A DNA stretch of 16,806 bases from Thermoplasmata archaeon (lineage in GTDB: Archaea > Thermoplasmatota > Thermoplasmata > GCA-020350865): the NCBI GenBank assembly GCA_020351895.1, contig CP070672.1, positions 393,856-410,661 of the forward strand. The letters are read 5' to 3'. Below, piece by piece: positions 7,337 through 14,600 of the stretch. Both the position numbers and the translations under genes were made by a program. Position 1 is the stretch's first letter. Every line of letters begins with the position of its first letter. Below the pieces are notes generated by a model that did not search any database, was not told where the DNA came from, and worked only from the letters and a program-made list of their open reading frames with translations.

Positions 7337-7603
7337 TTGGCAAAGGTGACTGTAGGAGCCGTAAATCCGGAGCCTGGAAGCTCTAAGAATTACAAGACAG
7401 GCAGTTGGCGAACATTAAGACCGAAAATAGACTTTGAGAAATGTACAAAGAAATGCTGGTTCTGCTACGATTTCTGCCCTGATTCATCTGTTGAGAAGAC
7501 AGAAGATGGGCCGAAAATAATCTACGAATACTGTAAGGGATGTGGAATCTGTGCATACGAATGTCCAAAGGAAGCAATAGAAATGGAAAGTGAGGAGAAG
7601 TGA
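7337..7603 (+). CDS. porD: Pyruvate:ferredoxin oxidoreductase, delta (ferredoxin-like) subunit
   Basis: This 88-residue iron-sulfur subunit would pass electrons from the TPP site in PorB/PorA to external ferredoxin through two [4Fe-4S] clusters. The second cluster motif is canonical: Cys66-KG-Cys69-GI-Cys72-AYE-Cys76-Pro. The first reads Cys36-TKK-Cys40-WF-Cys43-YDF-Cys47-Pro, with three rather than the usual two residues between its first two cysteines. The start is a TTG at 7337, 4 bp past the porC stop and preceded by GGAG at 7324-7327. A longer in-frame reading from 7199 would run through porC in another frame and is not credible. The N-terminal segment (to about residue 30, TGSWRTLRP) matches the usual PorD lead-in, which runs along the other subunits. 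It overlaps no neighbour, and porA starts 4 bp after its stop. Confidence 0.93.
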   Translation: MAKVTVGAVNPEPGSSKNYKTGSWRTLRPKIDFEKCTKKCWFCYDFCPDSSVEKTEDGPKIIYEYCKGCGICAYECPKEAIEMESEEK

Positions 7604-7607
7604 TTCT

Positions 7608-8789
7608 ATGAAGGATATGATAAAAGGGAATATGGCCACGGCATTGGCTGCAAAAATATGTAGGACAGAGGTTATTCCTGCCTATCCAATAACGCCCTCA
7701 ACTCTTTTTCCTGAAAAGATTTCTGAATACATAGCCGATGGAGAGATGGATTGCCAGTTCATATTGGTTGAGAGCGAGCATTCAGCCATGAGCGCATGTA
7801 TAGGGGCTAGTGCATCAGGGGCAAGGACATGCACGGCAACAGCCTCCCAGGGTCTGGCTTTGATGCATGAGATGCTGTATATCGCTTCTGGGATGCGGCT
7901 GCCTATTGTCATGGCCGTGGCAAATAGGGCGTTATCGGCACCTATCAACATATGGTGTGATCATCAAGACAGCATTTCAGAGAGAGACACCGGTTGGATC
8001 CAGTTCTATGCCGAAAAGAACCAGGAGGCCTTGGATCTCATGATAATTGCCTTCAAGGTGGCAGAGGATAAAAGGGTGCTATTACCTGCAATGGTGGGCT
8101 TGGATGCTTTCACGCTCACCCATACCATAGAGGCAGTTGATATTCCGGAACAGGAGGATGTTGACAAATTTCTTCCTAAATACGAACCACCCTTTGGTGT
8201 CCTGGACCCTTCAAAACCCATGACTTTCGGCTCTTTCGGCACACCCGAATACTACATGGAATTCAAATACGTTCAGACAAAGGCCATTGAGGATTCTGAG
8301 AAGGTTATTGATGAGGTTTTCGTGGATTTCAAAAACAATTTTGAAAGGGAATACAAGAAGATCACAGGCTATAAAACCGAGGATGCAGAAGTTATCTTGC
8401 TGACTCTCGGCTCAATGAGCGGAACAGCAAGGGCTGCAGTGGATAAGATGCGCAGTGAAGGAAAGAAGGTGGGCTGTGCAAAGATGACTGTTTTCAGACC
8501 TTTTCCGAGAAAGGAGCTTCTGGACATGGCAAAGAATACCAAGGTCCTGGCAGTTGTAGATAGGGACATTTCACCAGGCTTTGGAGGAGCGGTCTTTGGA
8601 GAGGCTGCTGCCCAATACATCAACGAACCCTCCAAACCCATTTTAATGAACTTCATAGTGGGTTTGGGAGGAAGGGATATCACGATCCCGGATTTCGAGG
8701 AAATGATAAGAAAGGCAGAGATGGCAAAGGAAAAAGGAGGCCCTGAAAAGATGGTTGAGTGGATTAATATTAAGGAGGAGAACCTGTGA
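7608..8789 (+). CDS. porA: Pyruvate:ferredoxin oxidoreductase, alpha subunit
   Basis: This 393-residue subunit forms the active site with PorB. AYPITPST (25-32) is the hallmark N-terminal motif. The glutamate region VESEHSAMSACIGAS (54-68) contacts the TPP cofactor, and TATASQGLALMHE (76-88) and RLPIVMAVANRALSAPINIW (97-116) follow in the expected order. SERDTGWIQFYAEKNQEALD (124-143) is characteristic of pyruvate-type rather than 2-oxoglutarate-type enzymes. The C-terminal half holds the CoA-binding-type domain (LTLGSMSGTARAAVDKMRSEG, split here as LTLGSMSGTAR and AAVDKMRSEG) and the VVDRDISPGFGG stretch. The ATG at 7608 is preceded by AGGAG 10 nt upstream. A GTG at 7590 overlapping porD is in frame but less likely. 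Full length, with no missing motif. Confidence 0.96.
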   Translation: MKDMIKGNMATALAAKICRTEVIPAYPITPSTLFPEKISEYIADGEMDCQFILVESEHSAMSACIGASASGARTCTATASQGLALMHEMLYIASGMRLPIVMAVANRALSAPINIWCDHQDSISERDTGWIQFYAEKNQEALDLMIIAFKVAEDKRVLLPAMVGLDAFTLTHTIEAVDIPEQEDVDKFLPKYEPPFGVLDPSKPMTFGSFGTPEYYMEFKYVQTKAIEDSEKVIDEVFVDFKNNFEREYKKITGYKTEDAEVILLTLGSMSGTARAAVDKMRSEGKKVGCAKMTVFRPFPRKELLDMAKNTKVLAVVDRDISPGFGGAVFGEAAAQYINEPSKPILMNFIVGLGGRDITIPDFEEMIRKAEMAKEKGGPEKMVEWINIKEENL

Positions 8790-8798
8790 GGTGATGAT

Positions 8799-9692
8799 AT
8801 GGCTGTAAAAGGAGATGTTACAAAGGAAATGTTCGCTTCTGGTCATAGAGGATGCGCGGGATGCGGGGAGGCAACCGCAGTAAGGCAGGTTCTAAATGAG
8901 GCAGGACCAAACACCATAATAGCCAATGTCACAGGCTGTTTGGAGGTCATGACCACGGGATATCCTGAGTCAGCATGGGAGGTGGCCTGGATTCATGCCG
9001 CCTTCGAGAACGCATCACCAGTTGCCTCGGGAATAGAGGCTGCATTGATTGCCAAGAAAAAGAGGGAAGGCGTGAATATCCTGGCCTTTGGCGGTGACGG
9101 GGGTACATTTGATATCGGTTTTCAGGCCCTTTCTGGAATGTTGGAGAGAGGCCATAACATCAAATACGTTTGCTTCGACAACGAGGCCTACATGAACACA
9201 GGTATCCAGCGTTGCTCCTCAACACCCTATGGTGCTTCCACAACCACATCACCTGCAGGAAAATGTAGTATAGGTGAGTCCAGGCCTAAAAAGCCCATAG
9301 GGGCCATTTGCGCGGCGCATGACATTCCTTATACAGCCACGGCCACAATTGCCTTTCCCAAGGATCTGAGAAAAAAGGTGAGAAAGGCTTTGGATGTCAA
9401 AGGACCATGCTTTTTGCATATATTTGCACCCTGTCCCACAGGCTGGGGCTATGCCAGCGAAAAAACAGTGGAAATCTCCAGATTGGCCTATCAAACAGGT
9501 GTTTTCGTGCTCTGGGAGCTTGAAGGAAGTGATTTTACAAAAATCAACGTCACAAAGAAGCCGAAAGAGAGAAAGCCTGTCTTAGAGTATCTAAAAGCAC
9601 AAAGAAGGTTCAAACATCTTATGGATAAACCTGATGAGATTGCGAAAATACAATCTGAAGTGGATGAGAAGTGTGCAAAATACGGATTCTAA
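8799..9692 (+). CDS. porB: Pyruvate:ferredoxin oxidoreductase, beta (TPP-binding) subunit
   Basis: This 297-residue subunit binds thiamine diphosphate and the cluster nearest to it. CAGCGE places Cys19 and Cys22, and with Cys47 (VTGCLEV) and Cys212 (APCPTGWG) these are the four ligands expected for the proximal [4Fe-4S] cluster. The TPP/Mg motif begins at FGGDGGTFDIGFQALSG (97-113) and ends at CFDNEAYMNTG (125-135). The ATG at 8799 follows the porA stop by 9 bp, with GGTGA 4 nt upstream. The last gene of the operon; T-rich sequence follows about 85 nt later. No porE or porF follows, unlike in some methanogens. All key residues are present, so an active enzyme is expected. Confidence 0.96.
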   Translation: MAVKGDVTKEMFASGHRGCAGCGEATAVRQVLNEAGPNTIIANVTGCLEVMTTGYPESAWEVAWIHAAFENASPVASGIEAALIAKKKREGVNILAFGGDGGTFDIGFQALSGMLERGHNIKYVCFDNEAYMNTGIQRCSSTPYGASTTTSPAGKCSIGESRPKKPIGAICAAHDIPYTATATIAFPKDLRKKVRKALDVKGPCFLHIFAPCPTGWGYASEKTVEISRLAYQTGVFVLWELEGSDFTKINVTKKPKERKPVLEYLKAQRRFKHLMDKPDEIAKIQSEVDEKCAKYGF

Positions 9693-9758
9693 GGCCTAAT
9701 CCGGGAAAACGGCTTATTTCTATGGAAAAAGAATAAATTCACTAACAGAAAAAATAGA

Positions 9759-9875
9759 TCATTTTTGCTTGTGAGGCTTCTTTTTTAGGTCCTCAATCCA
9801 TAGCCAATTCCACTGTCTCAACCAAGCATCTTCTTGCATGTCCTGCACTCCCCTTCTCCCTATTAATTTGTACAT
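9759..9875 (-). CDS. Possible small protein (38 residues), unknown
   Basis: On the minus strand an ATG at 9875 opens a 38-codon frame. The product is basic at its C-terminus (KKKPHKQK), unusually rich in tryptophan (four in 38), and holds QEDAWLRQWNWLW in its middle. I do not recognise it. It has no good Shine-Dalgarno site, although AT-rich sequence at 9920-9945 could supply a TATA box on this strand. It lies in the 344-bp gap between porB (ending 9692) and the Lrp-type gene (starting 10037), antisense to the probable por terminator. It could be a real microprotein, the fossil end of a lost gene, or a chance frame. Nothing else coding is supported in this gap. Confidence 0.22.
   Translation of the reverse strand: MYKLIGRRGVQDMQEDAWLRQWNWLWIEDLKKKPHKQK
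9778..9786 (+). terminator. Probable por operon terminator (T-rich)
   Basis: TTCTTTTTT occurs 86 nt past the porB stop, with a second T5 run at 9762-9766. Archaeal transcription commonly ends in such T-rich stretches without a hairpin, and I see no strong hairpin here. Confidence 0.4.
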
Positions 9876-9954
9876 ATGGAGTATATAGTTTTTTCGTGGT
9901 CTTCATAAGTCATTTGACCTTTTATTATATTTAATTTAGTTCAATGTTCTAAAA

Positions 9955-9967
9955 ATAGCGAGGCTAT
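9955..9967. promoter_or_regulatory. 13-bp palindrome just upstream of the Lrp-type gene's TATA box, candidate operator
   Basis: ATAGC-GAG-GCTAT is a perfect dyad with a three-base centre, ending 9 bp before the TATA element. Lrp/AsnC proteins typically bind 13-15 bp palindromes and often regulate themselves. The first seven bases, ATAGCGA, recur at 6744-6750 near the expected por transcription start. Binding is inferred only from position and size. Confidence 0.4.
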
Positions 9968-9976
9968 ACGAAACAC

Positions 9977-9985
9977 TTATAAATA
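9977..9985 (+). promoter_or_regulatory. TATA box of the Lrp-type regulator gene
   Basis: TTATAAATA is a near-consensus archaeal TATA box, preceded by the purine-rich CGAAAC expected of a B-recognition element. Transcription should start near 10006, leaving a leader of about 30 nt. Confidence 0.6.
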
Positions 9986-10022
9986 AAAACACCATCTTCA
10001 GTAACATTGGCTTTATATACCC

Positions 10023-10030
10023 AGGAGGTG
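10023..10030 (+). promoter_or_regulatory. Shine-Dalgarno site deciding a GTG start
   Basis: AGGAGGTG lies 6 nt before the GTG at 10037. It favours this start over an in-frame TTG at 10007, which would sit right at the predicted transcription start. Confidence 0.7.
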
Positions 10031-10036
10031 CAAAAA

Positions 10037-10489
10037 GTGATAGAATTGGACAAAACTGACAGAAGGATACTAGGTATGCTAAACAAAGATGCAAGATTGA
10101 GTTTTAGGAGCATTTCTAGGGAATTGAAAATATCCCTGACAAAGGTCACATCAAGAGTAAAGAAATTGGAGAGAGAGGGAATCATAAAGGGTTACATCCC
10201 TCTTTTAGACCCTGAGAAATTGGGTTATGATATGTTGGTTATCATAGGCCTCGACATCTCAAAGGCTAAAATTGTCGAAATCCAACAGAATATAGCAAAG
10301 GATCCCCACGTGATAGCAGCCTATAACACAATTGGCCAATGGGATTCAGTGATAATAGCAAGGTTCAGAAGCAGGGTCGATTTGGATACTTTTATCCATA
10401 AGGTTCTGAGTATACAGGGAGTGGATAAAACTTATACCCAGCTGGTTTTAAACATCGTTAAGGATGAAAAGAGGACATTATTATATTGA
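10037..10489 (+). CDS. Lrp/AsnC family transcriptional regulator
   Basis: This 150-residue protein has the normal length and two-domain plan of feast/famine regulators. The N-terminal winged helix-turn-helix starts with ELDKTDRRILGMLNKDAR (3-20), and its recognition helix lies in SLTKVTSRVKKLEREGII (33-50). After a linker strand (GYIPLLDPEKLGYD) the RAM effector-binding domain runs from about 66 to 143, including YNTIGQWDSVIIARF (96-110). Members form dimers to octamers and respond to amino acids or other small metabolites. The effector cannot be read from sequence. A strong TATA box, an AGGAGGTG site and a 13-bp palindrome precede it. Its position next to porCDAB and the shared half-site ATAGCGA suggest, but do not show, control of pyruvate metabolism or of itself. 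Confidence 0.92.
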   Translation: MIELDKTDRRILGMLNKDARLSFRSISRELKISLTKVTSRVKKLEREGIIKGYIPLLDPEKLGYDMLVIIGLDISKAKIVEIQQNIAKDPHVIAAYNTIGQWDSVIIARFRSRVDLDTFIHKVLSIQGVDKTYTQLVLNIVKDEKRTLLY

Positions 10490-10492
10490 TTA

Positions 10493-10508
10493 TTTCCCAT
10501 TTTTCTTT
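10493..10508 (+). terminator. Probable T-rich terminator of the Lrp-type gene
   Basis: TTTCCCATTTTTCTTT begins 4 nt after the stop codon. It is strongly T-rich without an obvious hairpin, as expected for archaeal termination. Confidence 0.45.
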
Positions 10509-10556
10509 GAAATCTGAACCATAAAAGACAATTCCTCTAAAAGAATAGAAATTTCT

Positions 10557-10584
10557 GGTTGGGTGGAGGGGGAAAGGAGGAGGG
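10557..10584. other. Second G-rich tract (plus strand), possible G-quadruplex or pyrimidine-rich 3' end signal
   Basis: Groups GG, GGG, GG, GGGGG, GG, GG and GGG lie within 28 bp between the convergent Lrp-type and metallo-hydrolase genes. On the minus strand, which is the hydrolase mRNA sense, it is a C/T-rich tract 34 nt past the stop codon. This mirrors the tract at 5025-5049 behind the glycosyltransferase gene. Confidence 0.45.
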
Positions 10585-10618
10585 TATTAATTTGCAGTTA
10601 CATCAAATCAATCGTATA

Positions 10619-11533
10619 TCAAAGCACCTTATATTTATCCCCGATTTTCTCCACTTTTTCGGATTCTATAAGGCGATCAAGATGCTTTTTCAGCATTTTC
10701 TGCTCGAACCAGGCAAAAGCCTCATACCCTTTCTGCTCTTCTTTATAGATGATGTTATTGGCCTCCAGTTCTGAAACCGATTTCTCTTTTTTAAGAAGTT
10801 CAAGTATTTGCTCCTCTCTTTTGTAGATGATATTGAGGTAATCCTCTAAGGCCTCAGGGATACCTTCTAAAAGAGGCAAGGTATGTGATGTGGCTATGAC
10901 ATCCATTTTAGAATTTGAGAGCTTTTTAATGGATTCTATGAAGTCAGGTAGGTTGGCATTGGGATTTCCGTACCATGGGCCGAAGGATGTCAAATCCAGA
11001 TCAGATGAAAACATGATCCTTTTATTGGGCTCGTAAAAACAGCAGTGCCCAGGTGAATGCCCGGGGGTGTGTACTGCCCTCCATTCAGTTTCTCCGAATT
11101 TAAAGACCTCATTAGGCTTGAAAGTCTTCGTAGGGGAAGAGGCATGGAATTTAAAATATTGGTGGAACCATCCGAGCCAGTTGTCCTCTATTTTCGTGCC
11201 TGAAATCCCGGCAAATCGCTTGTAGTTATCAAAGGAACTCGTAACCTCTGCCTCTTGCTCAACAACCCATAATTCAGAAAAGATATAATTACCAAGTATA
11301 TGATCGATATGGTAATGGGAATTTATCAGGATGTCAATTTCATCCTTTAATACATTAATTTGCTCGTCTCCAATACCCGAGTCGATCAGCACAACCTCTT
11401 CGTCAACTATAAGGAGGGAATTTGAATATGGAAATGTTCCATTATTTTTGCCTATTATGAGGTAGGTACTCTCATCCATTTGTTTTGTATCGAGCTTTTT
11501 TAGAACATCCCTTAATCGGTTTTTTTTCTGCAT
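10619..11533 (-). CDS. Metallo-beta-lactamase-fold hydrolase (glyoxalase II/LACTB2-like)
   Basis: This protein has a complete binuclear metal site. Numbered from the first in-frame ATG (11551), the ligands are HYHIDH (His79, His81, Asp83, His84), His165 in HTPGHSPGH, Asp184 in SSDLDL and His223 in TSHTLPL. Such enzymes hydrolyse thioesters, lactones, phosphodiesters or lactams, and the substrate cannot be told from sequence. The C-terminal part (about 230-310) is helical and ends in a winged-helix-like module (EKSVSELEANNIIY... KKHLDRLIESEKVEKIGDKYKV), as in LACTB2-type proteins. I chose the second ATG (11533, family residue 7) because the TATA box TTTAAATA at 11564-11571 predicts transcription from about 11542, and AAAGG lies 7 nt before it. 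The ATG at 11551 would lie upstream of that start. Convergent with the Lrp-type gene. Confidence 0.9.
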   Translation of the reverse strand: MQKKNRLRDVLKKLDTKQMDESTYLIIGKNNGTFPYSNSLLIVDEEVVLIDSGIGDEQINVLKDEIDILINSHYHIDHILGNYIFSELWVVEQEAEVTSSFDNYKRFAGISGTKIEDNWLGWFHQYFKFHASSPTKTFKPNEVFKFGETEWRAVHTPGHSPGHCCFYEPNKRIMFSSDLDLTSFGPWYGNPNANLPDFIESIKKLSNSKMDVIATSHTLPLLEGIPEALEDYLNIIYKREEQILELLKKEKSVSELEANNIIYKEEQKGYEAFAWFEQKMLKKHLDRLIESEKVEKIGDKYKVL

Positions 11534-11563
11534 GGCAATTCCTTTGGACATTGAGAATTTGGC

Positions 11564-11571
11564 TATTTAAA
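11564..11571 (-). promoter_or_regulatory. TATA box of the metallo-hydrolase gene
   Basis: The minus strand reads TTTAAATA. Expected transcription from about 11542 leaves a short leader before the ATG at 11533 and argues against the upstream ATG at 11551. Confidence 0.5.
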
Positions 11572-11627
11572 TGCTTTGAGTATGATGCGGAATTAATGCT
11601 CTTAGTAATTATGAATACTCTTCGAAA

Positions 11628-11635
11628 CTTTTAAG
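11628..11635 (+). promoter_or_regulatory. Probable TATA box of the giant repeat-protein gene
   Basis: CTTTTAAG is preceded by CGAAA, matching a B-recognition element. A start near 11657 would give a leader of about 40 nt with GGGGGAG 4 nt before the ATG at 11696. Confidence 0.4.
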
Positions 11636-11695
11636 ACGATGTATCACTTTCACGAAATCCAGACTTATAGGTTATATGAACGATGGGGGAGTAAA

Positions 11696-14600
11696 ATGAC
11701 GAAATTAAAGGCGGTTTTACTGATTGTAATGTTTGCGAGCATGTATCTTTTGGGAATTCTCTTTCTAATCCCTGAGCATGTGAGCGCCGAAGAATATGTG
11801 AGTGGAAGTATCGGAAGCGATACAACCTGGAATCTTACAAACAGTCCGTATATAGTGGTAGGCAATGTGACTGTGGAAAGCGGTGTGACTTTGACAATCG
11901 AAGCCGGTGTCGAGGTGAAGTTCAATGGATCTTACAGCCTTATCGTTAACGGTACTTTGAATGCGACAGGCACATCGAGTCTGCCCATCAACTTCACATC
12001 CAACCAAACAACCCCCACAGAGGGAGATTGGGAAAGCATAAGACTACAAGGTAAAAACAACACACTAAACTTTTGCCAAATCTCATACGGCGACAATCCG
12101 TTGTACATCAATGGCTCTGATACGAATAACAGCATCAGAAACTGCAATATCTTCAACAATACTGGCGATGGTATAATTCTCAATGATACCTCAGAAAATA
12201 TGTTATTTAATTTAATACTATATCTCAATGAGGGAAATGGCATTACAATATCAGATTCATACAACAACACCATGGAAAATTCAAGTGTAACCCAGAATAA
12301 TGGCTCTGGCATCTATATTATTTCCTCGGACTACATTATCATCGATAATTCCAATATATCATCTAACATTCTGGATGGAATATTCCTAGAAAATTCCAAT
12401 GGAAGTACCTTCAGGCACAACACCCTTTTTGACAACAACGGGACAGGCATCAACCTGACCTCATTTTCATCCAATAACATCATGGAGATCAATAACATCA
12501 CATTCAACGACTATTCAGGGATATTTATCACAGGAAACTCTAATTCAAATATTATCTTGAGAAACAACATTGCCAATAATTCCGCAGTTGGTCTGAATAT
12601 TACTGGTGCCACTGACAACCTAATCCACCACAACAATTTCGAATCATCTGGGCAGAATGCCTATGATTCCACGAACCAACTTAATTTCTGGGACAATGGA
12701 AATGAAGGCAACTGGTGGAGTGATTACTCAGGCACTGACGGGGATGGTGACGGTATAGGGGACACTCCCTATGACATACCAGACGGGGGCAGCAAAGATT
12801 TTTATCCGCTTATGGATCCTGTTAACCTCAGTGCACCCATAATAGAAAACACAGTTCCCGATGATGGTGCAGAAAACATATCTGTGAATCCGCAGATCTC
12901 CATTACCTTCTCCAATGAAATGAACAAGACCGCCACTGAAAACGCCACAACCATGTCTGGTGGAGTGAATCCCACGAATTTTGTATGGAGCAATGGCAAT
13001 AAAACCATGACTTTTGAGCCATCTTCCACATTAGACTCAGAGACAACATATACTGTCAACGTGTCAACAGATGCAAAGGATATGCAGGAAAATATCTTAC
13101 AATTGAATTACCAGTTCTCATTCACAACCGAGGATGCAATAGCACCACAGATAAGCTCGACCACTCCTGCAAATGGAACAATCGATGTTCTTATAACCGC
13201 CGATGTTGTAGTTAACTTCAATGAAGAAATGAACACATCCTCCGTAACCTACACATGCACCCCAGATCCATTAGGATGGAGTGTGGTATGGAGTAATGGT
13301 AACCAAACAGCAACTTATTCTCATAACGACTTTGCCAGTGAAACCACCTACACTTTCAATATAATAGGTGGAAAAGATTTAGCAGGCAATGATTTAGTTG
13401 CAGGAGCAGTGCCAAATCCCTGGGAATTTACCACCGAGGATGTTGTGGGGCCACAGATAACTTCGACCACCCCCGCAAATGGAACTATCGATGTTCTTAT
13501 TACTGCCGATATTGTGGTAAACTTCAATGAAGAAATGAATACTTCCTCGGTGACCTACACATGCACACCCGACCCATTAGGGTGGAGTGTCGTGTGGAGT
13601 AATGGTAACCAAACAGCAACTTATTCTCACAACGACTTTGCTAGTGAAACGACATATACATTCGAAATTACAGGTGGAAAAGATCTAGCAGGCAATGATC
13701 TGGTTGCAGGAGCGGTTCCTAATCCATGGGAATTCACAACCGAGGATGTTGTAGCACCTGAGATAAGTTCTACTACTCCTGCAAACGGGACTATTGATGT
13801 GCTTATTACAGCCGATATTGTGGTTAATTTCAATGAAGAGATGAACACATCATCTGTAACCTACACATGCACTCCAGATCCTTTGGGATGGACTGTAGTG
13901 TGGAGTAATGGAAACCAAACAGCAACTTATTCTCATAACGACTTTGATAGTGAAACTACTTACATTTTCAATGTAACAGGTGGAAAAGATTTAGCAGGTA
14001 ATGATCTTATTGCAGGCCCTGTGCCGAATCTCTGGGAATTCACAACCGAGGATGTTGCAGGGCCCCAGATAAGTTCTACTACTCCTGCAAACGGGACCAT
14101 AGATGTGCTTATAAATGCTGACGTTGTGGTAACCTTTAATGAGGAGATGAACACAAGTTCAGTAACCTATACATGCTCTCCTGATCCCTTGGGATGGACC
14201 GTTGTATGGAGTGTTGGAAACACAACTGCTACATATTCACATAACGATTTTACCAGTGAGACATTATATACATTTGAAATCACAGGTGGAAAAGATCTGG
14301 CTGGTAACGATCTGGTTGCAGGAGCGGTTCCTAATCCATGGGAATTCACAACCGAGGATGTTGTAGCACCTGAGATAAGTTCTACCACTCCAGCAAATGG
14401 AACAATTGATGTTCTTATTACCGCCGATGTTGTGGTTAATTTTAATGAAGAAATGAACACTTCATCTGTGACCTACACGTGCACTCCCGATCCTTTGGGA
14501 TGGAGTGTGGTATGGAGTAATGGTAACCAAACAGCAACATATTCTCATAACGATTTTGCTAGTGAAACGACATATACATTCGAAATCACAGGTGGAAAAG

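Noticed and set aside
10007..10036. TTG at 10007 as the start of the Lrp-type regulator
   Set aside because: It would coincide with the predicted transcription start, while AGGAGGTG sits ideally before the GTG at 10037.
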